A stretch of 64,000 nt of DNA from Bog-950 sp046329495 (GTDB lineage Bacteria > Bacteroidota > Bacteroidia > Chitinophagales > LD1), in NCBI GenBank assembly GCA_046329495.1, contig JAXLUO010000007.1:62001-126000 (forward strand), written 5' to 3'. Numbering within the stretch: the first letter of the stretch is position 1; every line of letters starts with the position of its first letter. The notes beneath the pieces were generated by a model. The model was given only the letters and a program-made list of their open reading frames with translations. It was not told where the DNA came from and did not search any database. Shown piece after piece: positions 19,001 through 25,721 of this stretch. The position numbers and the translations under genes are program-made.

Positions 19001-19662
19001 TATTTTATAAAGGCCGTGCCAGCGGCGATTGGCCCGAAGCTGATTTGGTTTTGCAACGCAATGGCGCGCTAACCTATTTCCCAAGCGTTAGCTTCCATAA
19101 TCCTGGTCAAACAGCGCCGCAGTGGTTAGGTGCATACAGCCCCGAACGTTTAAATGCCGGTACCTGTTGTGGCGGTGCGTGGGCTAACGTGGCAGCTTTA
19201 GGTTTCCAAACCATCAGCGATGTAAGCATGAAAAAGGATATTAAGCCTCTGGGCGAAGAGGATTACAGTACATCGCTGGCCAATATCCGCCAAATTAACT
19301 CTATCCGTTATTTGTATAATAGCGAAATACCAACCGATCCTGAGCCATATAGTGGTATGATTAAGCGCACCAAACCGCACTTAGGCTTTACCGCCCAAAG
19401 CTTACCTTCAGAAGTGGTAGTAGAAGACCTTACCAAAAGTTCCTCTACTAATCAGGATGGTTATATTCTGGGTTACAGTTTAAATGATATGGATGGGTTA
19501 TTGGTAGCCGGTGTAAAAGCTCTGGATGCCAACCAGGTGAAGCAGAACAGCGAACTGGAAGCCCTGAAAGAAACTGTAGCTAAACAACAACAGCAGATAG
19601 AAACTCTTACTAAACTGTTAGAACAACAACTACAACAGCAAAAAGATATACAACCGCGGTAA
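16015..19662 (+). CDS. Giant secreted repeat protein with Peptidase_S74 domain, copy 2
   Basis: A 1215-residue paralogue directly downstream of copy 1, 44 bases apart and probably cotranscribed. Residues of about 19-262 are almost identical to copy 1, after which the two diverge sharply. The S74 domain begins near residue 1062 with canonical SDVSMKKDI, giving the catalytic pair Ser1068/Lys1073. Its C-terminus is a coiled coil rich in Gln, suited to trimerisation. The family is known from phage tail spikes, where the C-terminal chaperone trimerises and cuts itself off. A sharp terminator follows the stop. Confidence 0.85.
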   Translation: MKQFCSLTLVLLLVGMANAQNVGVGTNTPASKLDVKGNLTIGNTYSGNAAPSNGAIIQGPVGIGTPSPDGNALLDLTATDKGLLLPRVALVSNSNPISGTKPDGLMVYNTSTTGTYSTPGVYTWSTAANDWVRIITNTTLSGSLQPLTNSAGGGLATFSYNGSAATQIGIANQGVVTGMIANDAVTTSQIAPNTITSADMGPNSVDLSSGVVTNVLPINRGGTNTNSLGSGGSVAYSNGTSYAFSPVGTSGQVLVSGGTGQPTWSNANTTLTKNDITSSTTGVSITNGTGQVVGGSNVSVNVATNSAASQGLVPAGTGNNNKVWGTDGAGNPSWSNVSNAQLANSSITVNTTGGITGGGTVALGGSITITGSGGTITGSGTTNYVPKWTPSGTVLGNSQIFDNGTSIGVGTNAPAAPFHIYGDRYTYYGPNSSWGEYLQVGGNGRVTTGASVAATNGNLHLDAKNGTFATYLNWYSQNNLYLVGQGGNIGVGTAVTNNMLQLRSDNSAQGMQWNTSSYIGANQWGTRLYKTDVGGGIPLRIETQSLNTWYTAMDIDHGQDNAHPSLKTYYNTQLAVSGGNVGVGTTAPTTKLHVNAGALRVGTSSTDPGATDGVLSIGNQSVNYNPTTGNWTTTGTTMVLSALDYSTIGFHDAGSRVDFIRTGGGVMQLGYNGGWGAAAVQVPALAGAGTRMVTADVNGTLGVQSLPGGVLPSGTLGQTLYNNGSTWVNTSNLYNDGAQINLGSFTTADADEWPKVTWLRNTGLGWDEGLIKGSSARGAFGRTGFGVHMDASRHFGFFSSGWNPLLDIEAGTGRVYVRGSMEIGDAGFAYAVPNTCGGNWVSNADMAIYVRDNTGGCGDEAYIAHYARSGESTTLEIGNKNDADDHIALMPSGNVGIGTTAPEWRTHIEGVNTPSLLMRQNGTHSYGIMLGLETYDNGAQSQDGPRIGFHKRGAKTWATGIQNGAGAHGYMVWEDGYNGGWGTTRFEIGTGNNRAVFYKGRASGDWPEADLVLQRNGALTYFPSVSFHNPGQTAPQWLGAYSPERLNAGTCCGGAWANVAALGFQTISDVSMKKDIKPLGEEDYSTSLANIRQINSIRYLYNSEIPTDPEPYSGMIKRTKPHLGFTAQSLPSEVVVEDLTKSSSTNQDGYILGYSLNDMDGLLVAGVKALDANQVKQNSELEALKETVAKQQQQIETLTKLLEQQLQQQKDIQPR

Positions 19663-19688
19663 GCGTTTAGTTTTCCGCTATCCTGAAT

Positions 19689-19717
19689 CGGCATGGGTGT
19701 AAACTCGTGCCGTTTTT
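19689..19717 (+). terminator. Rho-independent terminator after the S74 gene pair
   Basis: CGGCATGGG pairs with CTCGTGCCG (with two G-T wobbles) around a TGTAAA loop, followed by TTTTT. It lies 26 bases after the stop codon. Confidence 0.75.
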
Positions 19718-19796
19718 ATGTACAAAGGGTAATACGTGCGTGGCTAAGGTTCCGGCACCTGCTCTCAGACGGCGCTATTCTAAAATCTTTTTACAA

Positions 19797-19829
19797 TCAT
19801 AACAATCCGTGTTCATCCGCGTTCCATTT
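19797..19829 (+). repeat. Dispersed intergenic repeat (family A)
   Basis: ATCATAACAATCCGTG followed by TTCATCCGCGTTCCATTT. The same unit recurs at 20628, 20814, 34986, 37038, 37175, 37321, 37436 and 37551. It is intergenic in every case and lies here just upstream of the SGNH hydrolase promoter. Confidence 0.75.
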
Positions 19830-19879
19830 GTAGTATGAGTTCTGTAATCTCTCTCTGCTTTTCACTAATTTGCAATTCT

Positions 19880-20506
19880 ATGAGTATCTATAACTACACC
19901 CTGCTGTGCCTGGGCGATTCATATACCATCGGCGAATCGGTAGAAGAGAAGGAACGCTTCCCCGAACAGGCGGTGGCTATGTTGCAGGCCAAAGGACTAA
20001 GCTTTGCCAAACCCGAAATTATTGCCAAAACCGGTTGGACTACCGATGAACTGCAAGCTGCTATAAAAGAAAAGAATCTGACAGGCACGTACGATTTTGT
20101 AACCCTGTTGATTGGCGTAAACAACCAATACCGCGGCCGCGACCTGCAGAACTATCGCACCGAATTTGCTGCTTTGTTACAAACAGCCTTGCAATACGCC
20201 AACGGACGAACAGAACGTGTAGTGGTAATATCTATACCCGATTGGGGTGTAACACCTTTTGTTAGTAAGGATGCCAAACAGCGCAGTGCAGGAACTATAG
20301 CACATGAGATTGATGCCTTTAATGCCGTTAACCACGGCGAAGCCAACAAAGCCGGTGTACACTATTTAGAGATAACCTACCATTCCCGCCTCGCTGCCAC
20401 CGACTCTACTCTCATTGCAAACGATGGTTTGCACCCCTCGGGTAAAATGTATGCCAATTGGGCCTTTAAACTGGCCGAGTATATAGCAGGCACCTTACAG
20501 CCATAG
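19880..20506 (+). CDS. SGNH/GDSL-family hydrolase
   Basis: A 208-residue single-domain serine hydrolase, probably an esterase or lipase acting on a small acyl substrate. Block I GDSYT carries the nucleophile, block III is IGVNNQY, and the Asp/His pair is in NDGLHPSG near the C-terminus. No signal peptide is visible from the chosen ATG, so it is predicted cytoplasmic. An earlier in-frame ATG at 19835 would add 15 residues but lies upstream of a TAATTTG -7-like box at 19866-19872, so 19880 is preferred; the transcript would then be nearly leaderless. Confidence 0.87.
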   Translation: MSIYNYTLLCLGDSYTIGESVEEKERFPEQAVAMLQAKGLSFAKPEIIAKTGWTTDELQAAIKEKNLTGTYDFVTLLIGVNNQYRGRDLQNYRTEFAALLQTALQYANGRTERVVVISIPDWGVTPFVSKDAKQRSAGTIAHEIDAFNAVNHGEANKAGVHYLEITYHSRLAATDSTLIANDGLHPSGKMYANWAFKLAEYIAGTLQP

Positions 20507-20510
20507 GAAT

Positions 20511-20846
20511 ATACTGTCGCGCGTTTGCAACGCGAATCCTCCTTTTAAATAAATGACTATCCAATTGCATTCAGCCCTCGCTAATCTTGTCTGCTTTCTG
20601 ATCTCTGATTTCTATTTTCTCTTTTTTAATCATAACCATCCGTGTTAATCAGCGTTCTATGCTGTCCTTACCTGTCGCGCGTTTGCAACGCGTGACGACT
20701 AAGCTCCGCGTTTGCAACGCGAATCCTCCTTCTAAGTAAATGACTATCCAATTGAATTCAGTCCTCGCTAATCTTGTCTGCTTTCTGATCTTTGTTCTCT
20801 GCTATCTCTTTTTAATCATAACCATCCGTGTTAATCAGCGTTCTAT
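20511..20846 (+). repeat. Tandem pair of ~150 bp intergenic repeats with CGCGTTTGCAACGCG palindromes
   Basis: Two long similar copies (about 20511-20660 and 20672-20846) share, in order, a CGCGTTTGCAACGCG palindrome, a segment beginning ATGACTATCCAATTG, a pyrimidine-rich run, and the family A unit. The palindrome occurs at 20520-20534, 20678-20692 and 20707-20721; the second copy has it twice. Neither half codes for protein. Confidence 0.75.
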
Positions 20847-21513
20847 AAAAGAAAAGGGCCCTGCTTTCGCAACGCCCTTCTATAGCCATTTGCCTAACTA
20901 AAACCGCTTTGCAACCTGCCGGTCCCCCCGGATGACAGGTTAAGCAAAGCACCGGAAAAAGTAAAACCTCTCCCGGGCTGCAAACATGCTCTCCTGTATC
21001 GAATGGCACTGATTCCACTTCACCAATGGTCCCTTTCAGTTTATAAATGGTAAAAATTGCCGGAGGCCTTATAGCTGTGCTTTTCTTTTTCTGCCTTCCG
21101 CTTTAAGCTTAACCATTAAGGTAACAGCCGTAGTTATTAGACGGATTTATATACTATCAAATTTAATTTGTAACCCGTAGTGTAACCCATGCCCAAAAAT
21201 AGCTATTGAAAATCAATTAGTTACAATGGGTATCACGCAACTTTGTAACCCCACCCATTTGTTAAAGATATTTTGCTACCCATCCTTGTTTCGTCTTTAG
21301 TTTCCACCATAGTCCGCCGGTCATGTTCTATCTATCATGAGCTTTATTCCATGCTCCATCTACTATTTACTATGGTCTATTACCACCGCCTCCATTCAGG
21401 GTACTTCTTTTATATTTACCCATGCAATTGCCGTGTACATTAAGGTACACAACCACCGGCCGGAATTTTTAACCCCTTTTCCGCGCTTTGCCCTAAAAAT
21501 TATTCAATTAGGG
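20847..21513. other. Gene-free structured region upstream of the ribosomal operon
   Basis: No gene is convincing here. The main object is a very stable hairpin at 20906-20950: GCTTTGC-AACCTG pairs with CAGGTT-AA-GCAAAGC, with an inner CCGG/CCGG stem. A minus-strand frame open from about 21100 to 20812 reads like plausible protein but has no ATG and runs into the repeat; it may be a gene remnant. Further on, TGTAACCC occurs at 21169, 21181 and 21244. Confidence 0.5.
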
Positions 21514-21544
21514 TTTGTAACTCTCCGCAAGAAGATTACTTTTG
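21514..21544 (+). promoter_or_regulatory. Promoter of the rpsC operon
   Basis: TTTG (21514-21517), exactly 19 bases, then TACTTTTG (21537-21544): a perfect match to the Bacteroidota TTTG-N19-TAnnTTTG promoter. It gives a leader of about 58 bases before the rpsC ATG. Confidence 0.85.
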
Positions 21545-21608
21545 CAGTCCCTTTTTAGGAAGGGATGGCTTTTTATGCCATTTTTTAAACGTTAAAAATT
21601 CAACCTGA

Positions 21609-22340
21609 ATGGGTCAAAAAACGAGTCCTGTAGCAAATCGCCTCGGTATTGTAAGAGGCTGGGACAGCAACTGGTACGGCGGTAAAGATGCTGCTGCGAA
21701 ACTGATCGAAGACGAAAAGATACGTCAGTACCTGAAGGCACGTATCAACAAAGGTGGTATGTCGCGCATTGTAATCGAAAGAACAATGAAGCGTGTAACT
21801 GTTACCATCCATACTTCACGTCCGGGTATTATCATCGGCCGTGGCGGTAACGAGGTTGACCGTATTAAAGAAGAATTGAAGAAACTGACCGGTAAAGACG
21901 TTCAGATTAATATAGTAGAGATTCGCCGCCCCGAAATGGAGGCTGCAATCGTAGGCGAAACTATTGCCAAGCAGTTAGAGGCGCGTATCAACTACCGCCG
22001 CGCTGTTAAAATGGCTATCGCTTCTGCCATGCGCATGGGTGCCGAAGGTATCAAGGTGCGTATCGGTGGCCGTATCGGTGGTGCCGATATCGCTCGTAGC
22101 GAAGAATACAAGCAAGGTCGTACCCCACTCCACACCTGGAGAGCGGATATCGACTACGCTATCACCGAAGCGCAAACCATCTACGGTAAACTGGGCATCA
22201 AAGTATGGATCTGCCGTGGAGAAGTTTACGGTAAGAAAGACTTAACCGGTGCTTTCGCAGGTGAAGAAAAACAAGAAACACGTCGTCCGAAAGGCCGCGT
22301 AGGTGGCGGTGCTCCTCGTGGTGGCGACAGAAAGAAATAA
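21609..22340 (+). CDS. rpsC: 30S ribosomal protein S3
   Basis: S3 sits at the mRNA entry of the small subunit and has helicase activity. The 243-residue product starts MGQKTSP, has the KH domain with RPGIIIGRGG, the RRP-EAAIVGE segment and the C-terminal RIGGRIGGADIAR motif, and ends in a Gly/Arg/Lys tail. It is first in a six-gene ribosomal operon; rplV, which precedes it in most Bacteroidota, is absent. Confidence 0.97.
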   Translation: MGQKTSPVANRLGIVRGWDSNWYGGKDAAAKLIEDEKIRQYLKARINKGGMSRIVIERTMKRVTVTIHTSRPGIIIGRGGNEVDRIKEELKKLTGKDVQINIVEIRRPEMEAAIVGETIAKQLEARINYRRAVKMAIASAMRMGAEGIKVRIGGRIGGADIARSEEYKQGRTPLHTWRADIDYAITEAQTIYGKLGIKVWICRGEVYGKKDLTGAFAGEEKQETRRPKGRVGGGAPRGGDRKK

Positions 22341-22381
22341 GCATTAAGTAGATTATAGTATCAAGATAAACACAGGAAATC

Positions 22382-22804
22382 ATGTTATTACCTAAACGGA
22401 CAAAATGGAGAAAGACCCAGAAGGGCAGAGTAGCAGAAGTTACCCAGCGTGGTCATGAAATCGCCTTTGGTACGTATGCACTCAAGTCGCTGGAGAGCGG
22501 TAAAATAAGCAACAAGCAAATTGAAGCTGCCCGTGTAGCCTTCACCCGTTTTATGAAGCGTGAAGGTAAAGTATGGATCCGCATATTCCCCGACAAGCCA
22601 ATTACCCGCAAGCCTTTAGAGGTACGTATGGGTAAAGGTAAAGGTAACCCCGAAGGTTGGGAAGCACCTATCCAGGCCGGTCGTATCCTGTTCGAAGTGG
22701 ACGGTGTGCCTCGCACTATTGCCTTAGAAGCAATGACCCTGGCTGCCCACAAACTGTCGGTAAAAACAAAATTCATCACCCGCCGCGATGCTGTTGAAGC
22801 ATAG
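22382..22804 (+). CDS. rplP: 50S ribosomal protein L16
   Basis: L16 helps form the A-site and peptidyl transferase centre. 140 residues, opening MLLPKRTKWRK, with the KVWIRIFPDKPITRKP segment and MGKGKGNPEGW loop typical of the family. It lies 41 bases after rpsC and has the family's normal length. Confidence 0.97.
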   Translation: MLLPKRTKWRKTQKGRVAEVTQRGHEIAFGTYALKSLESGKISNKQIEAARVAFTRFMKREGKVWIRIFPDKPITRKPLEVRMGKGKGNPEGWEAPIQAGRILFEVDGVPRTIALEAMTLAAHKLSVKTKFITRRDAVEA

Positions 22805-22854
22805 TTGTAACCGGGATAAGAACTGAATACCTAAACGAATAAAATCACCAAATC

Positions 22855-23073
22855 ATGGGTGTAAATAAAAAACTGAATCACGAAGATATCCGCCAGTATG
22901 TGGCTGATGATCTGTTGGCTACTATTAAGAGCGAAAAAGCTGAACTGAAGAAACTGAAGTTCCAGCACAGCGTATCTACCGTAGAAAATTCTGCCGGTAT
23001 TACTGCCAAAAGAAGGAATATTGCCCGCCTGTTAACCGAGGCAAACCGTCGTAAAAAAGAAAACAAAGCATAA
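22855..23073 (+). CDS. rpmC: 50S ribosomal protein L29
   Basis: L29 lies near the peptide exit tunnel and contacts trigger factor and SRP. This 72-residue protein has the two-helix pattern with LKKLKFQHSVSTVENS in place of the usual LRFQ-ATGQLEN and an RRNIARL segment near the end. Fifty bases separate it from rplP. Confidence 0.93.
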   Translation: MGVNKKLNHEDIRQYVADDLLATIKSEKAELKKLKFQHSVSTVENSAGITAKRRNIARLLTEANRRKKENKA

Positions 23074-23114
23074 GCTAACGGCTGCTGCTTAATAAAGATC
23101 AATTAATAAGAGTC

Positions 23115-23369
23115 ATGGAAAGAAAGCTCAGAAAGGAAAGAACAGGGTTGGTTACCAGCGATAAAATGGATAAAACCATCACCGTTAAAATCGAAAGAAA
23201 GGTGAAGCACCCTATTTACGGTAAGTTCGTAAAGCAAACCAAAAGCTTTAAGGCGCACGACGAGAAGAATGAAGCAAAATCGGGCGATACCGTAAAAATT
23301 GCTGAAACCCGTCCGTTGAGCAAAACCAAGCGTTGGAGACTGGTTGAAATTATTGAAAGAGCCAAGTAA
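23115..23369 (+). CDS. rpsQ: 30S ribosomal protein S17
   Basis: S17 is a primary 16S rRNA-binding OB-fold protein. The 84-residue product has the RKERTGLVTSDKMDKTITV signature, the HPIYGKFV segment and the ETRPLSKTKRWRL motif. It follows rpmC in the order normal for the S10/spc cluster. Confidence 0.96.
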   Translation: MERKLRKERTGLVTSDKMDKTITVKIERKVKHPIYGKFVKQTKSFKAHDEKNEAKSGDTVKIAETRPLSKTKRWRLVEIIERAK

Positions 23370-23437
23370 TTTTAGAAGTGTGATTGGTGACTGGGGCTGT
23401 TCCCCGGTAGGATATCTAAAAGCAAAATTTAAAAGAG

Positions 23438-23806
23438 ATGTTACAGCAGGAATCAAGAGCAAACGTAGCCGATAACTCAGGTGCGAAAGAAGTACTGGTT
23501 ATTCGTGTACTGGGCGGTTCAAAAAGACGTTATGCCCGCATCGGCGATAAAGTGATTGTTACCGTTAAAAAAGCATTACCTACCGGTGGTGTTAAAAAAG
23601 GTGCAGTTTCAACAGCCGTAGTAGTGCGCACTACCCGTTCGGTTCGCCGTAAGGATGGCTCTTACATCCGTTTCGACGACAACGCCGTTGTGTTGCTCAA
23701 TGCCCAGGACGAACCACGTGGTACCCGTATCTTCGGACCGGTTGCCCGCGAACTGCGCGATAAGCAATTTATGAAAATTGTTTCCCTGGCCCCTGAGGTG
23801 CTGTAA
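23438..23806 (+). CDS. rplN: 50S ribosomal protein L14
   Basis: L14 lies at the subunit interface near helix 95. The 122-residue product begins MLQQESRANVADNSGAKE and ends with FGPVARELRDK-FMKIVSLAPEVL, both diagnostic. It is located 68 bases after rpsQ. Confidence 0.97.
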   Translation: MLQQESRANVADNSGAKEVLVIRVLGGSKRRYARIGDKVIVTVKKALPTGGVKKGAVSTAVVVRTTRSVRRKDGSYIRFDDNAVVLLNAQDEPRGTRIFGPVARELRDKQFMKIVSLAPEVL

Positions 23807-23836
23807 TTTTATCAAAAGCAAAACATTAGTTAGGTT

Positions 23837-24145
23837 ATGAAATTCCATATCAAAAAGAACGACGACGTAATCATCCTGAGTGGCGATGACAAAGGCAAAA
23901 AAGGCCGCGTGATTGACGTTGACTATAAGCACAGCCGCGTATTTGTGGACGGTGTTAACTTAAACAGCAAGCACAGCAAGCCAAGCCCTAAGAATCCTCA
24001 AGGTGGTATCGTTAAAACTCCCGGTGGAATTCATATTTCTAACGTGGCTCTGTTAAGCGATGGCAAGGCTACCCGCGTAGGTCGTAAAGAAGAAAAAGGT
24101 AAGACCGTACGTTTCTCTAAGAAAACCGGCAAGAACCTGGACTAA
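23837..24145 (+). CDS. rplX: 50S ribosomal protein L24
   Basis: L24 starts large-subunit assembly by binding the 5' end of 23S rRNA. The 102-residue product has the KOW motif SGDDKGKKGRVI and the GGIV-TPGGIHISNVAL segment. rplE normally follows, but here the gene is followed within 30 bases by a terminator and an unrelated minus-strand gene. Confidence 0.96.
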   Translation: MKFHIKKNDDVIILSGDDKGKKGRVIDVDYKHSRVFVDGVNLNSKHSKPSPKNPQGGIVKTPGGIHISNVALLSDGKATRVGRKEEKGKTVRFSKKTGKNLD

Positions 24146-24171
24146 TCTCCCGGATCTATCCACTATATTTT

Positions 24172-24199
24172 AAAAGCCCTGCATTTGCGGGGCTTTTTT
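24172..24199 (+). terminator. Terminator of the rpsC-rplX operon
   Basis: AAAAGCCC pairs with GGGCTTTT with an inner GCA/TGC stem and a T-rich 3' tail, 26 bases after the rplX stop. It shows that the six-gene cluster is a complete transcription unit. Confidence 0.88.
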
Positions 24200-24230
24200 A
24201 TTGGTACCTCTAAATACAATTACTCCTGCA

Positions 24231-25721
24231 TTAAAACTGGAAGTAGATGAACGGCTGAATGTCGGAGCTTTTAACCTGCATTACCACTACAATAACCGCT
24301 ACTAACACGGCCACCTTAGCAGCTAACGGAATATCCGAAACCCATTGTTGCGATTTGATTTCGAAACTGCGCGGAATGAAGTGCAGCAAGTACCCCAGCA
24401 ACATTACCAATAACACATTGCGGTAACCGGCAACAAAGTTAAAGAAGATGCCCGGTGTAAAATGGCCGGCTATCTGCGATATTACCTCCCACGATTTACT
24501 CATGTCCTCGGCACGGAAGAAGATCCAGCAGAAGCACACAAAGTGGAAGGTAAGCAGCACACCACCAATCTTTACCCATTTGGTATCGGGTATTTTTACA
24601 ATGCTCTTTACATATTTATCAATACCTAAGGCTACACCGTGCAAGGCTCCCCAAAGTATAAAGCGGAAAGCCGCCCAATAAGATAGCCCACCTATTACGT
24701 GCCATAAGCCGCCTAACAACATGGTAAGAAACTGGTTAAGGTACGTGCGGAACTGCCCCTTGCGGTTACCGCCTAAGCTGATGTAGAGGTAATCGCGTAG
24801 CCAGGTGCTAAGCGATATATGCCAGCGCCGCCAGAACTCCGTAATACTACTCGATTGGTAAGGCGAATCGAAGTTGATGTTAAAGTGGAAACCCATTAGC
24901 AAAGCAATGCCTATCGCCATATCGCTGTAACCGCTAAAGTCGCAGTATATCTGCATGGCATAGCCGTAAACGCCAAACAGGTTTTCCAGTCCGGTGTATA
25001 GCGTAGGGTTCTCAAAAATGCGGTCAACAAAATTGCTGCTGATGTAATCCGATATCACTGCCTTTTTAAACAAGCCCGACGCAATCAGAAATACAGCCCT
25101 GCCTAAATCTTCCTTCGAAACAAAGGTTGGCTTATAGATCTGCGGAATGAAATCTTTGGCGCGTACAATAGGACCTGCCACCAACTGCGGGAAGAAGGAT
25201 ACGAAGAAGGCATAGTCCAGGATGTTATCAATAGGCTTTATCTCCTTGCGGTAAATATCAATGGTATAACTAAGCGATTGGAAGGTGAAGAACGATACAC
25301 CCACCGGTATAAAGATGTGGAAGGGGTTAAAGGGCTGTGCGGCTAAATCGCACCACATGCTGTAGAAGAAATTGGTGTATTTAAAGAAACCCAATAAACC
25401 CAGGTTCAGCACTAAGCTTAACACTAACCAGGCCTTCTTTCGTGCCTCACTTTCCGATTTATAAATAAGATTGGCGAGCGTATAATCTACTACGGTGGAG
25501 ATAAGCAGCAATACAAAATAGCCGCCGCTGCTTTTATAATAAAAGAAGAGCGAGAACAGCGTTACATAGGTTAGCTTGGCTCTGAAAGATTTATGCAGCA
25601 GGTAGTAAATGCTGATAAACGCCATAAACACGAACAGGAAAAGACCCGAGCTGAAGATCATCGGCTCCCTTTCGTGATATACGAACTGTTCCAGCAGTTT
25701 ACTTAGATCGGGTTGAAGCAT
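24231..25721 (-). CDS. MBOAT-family membrane O-acyltransferase (AlgI-like)
   Basis: A 496-residue polytopic protein that moves an acyl group, usually acetyl, across the membrane for polysaccharide or cell-wall O-acylation. Family motifs are clear: FPQLVAGPI, the EFWRRWHISLS-WLRDYLYI signature and the GGLWH catalytic-His motif near residue 345, followed by LWGALHG. The spacing after GGLWH (VIGGLSYWAAFRFI) is a little unlike AlgI. I start at the ATG at 25721, which overlaps the previous gene by 23 bases; an earlier TTG/GTG extension would be inside that gene. It is the last of three coupled genes. Confidence 0.9.
   Translation of the reverse strand: MLQPDLSKLLEQFVYHEREPMIFSSGLFLFVFMAFISIYYLLHKSFRAKLTYVTLFSLFFYYKSSGGYFVLLLISTVVDYTLANLIYKSESEARKKAWLVLSLVLNLGLLGFFKYTNFFYSMWCDLAAQPFNPFHIFIPVGVSFFTFQSLSYTIDIYRKEIKPIDNILDYAFFVSFFPQLVAGPIVRAKDFIPQIYKPTFVSKEDLGRAVFLIASGLFKKAVISDYISSNFVDRIFENPTLYTGLENLFGVYGYAMQIYCDFSGYSDMAIGIALLMGFHFNINFDSPYQSSSITEFWRRWHISLSTWLRDYLYISLGGNRKGQFRTYLNQFLTMLLGGLWHVIGGLSYWAAFRFILWGALHGVALGIDKYVKSIVKIPDTKWVKIGGVLLTFHFVCFCWIFFRAEDMSKSWEVISQIAGHFTPGIFFNFVAGYRNVLLVMLLGYLLHFIPRSFEIKSQQWVSDIPLAAKVAVLVAVIVVVMQVKSSDIQPFIYFQF

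Noticed and set aside
12224..19662. Prophage tail-fibre region
   Set aside because: S74 domains occur in phage spikes, but there are no capsid, tail, integrase or lysis genes nearby and both proteins have signal peptides.
20880..21060. Cobalamin or glycine riboswitch on the minus strand
   Set aside because: A few short matches (GGTGAA, CAGGAGAG) are not in the right order or with the right spacing, and no suitable gene follows.
21337..21558. 73-codon hydrophobic frame upstream of rpsC
   Set aside because: Its end overlaps the rpsC promoter and it lacks features of a real protein.
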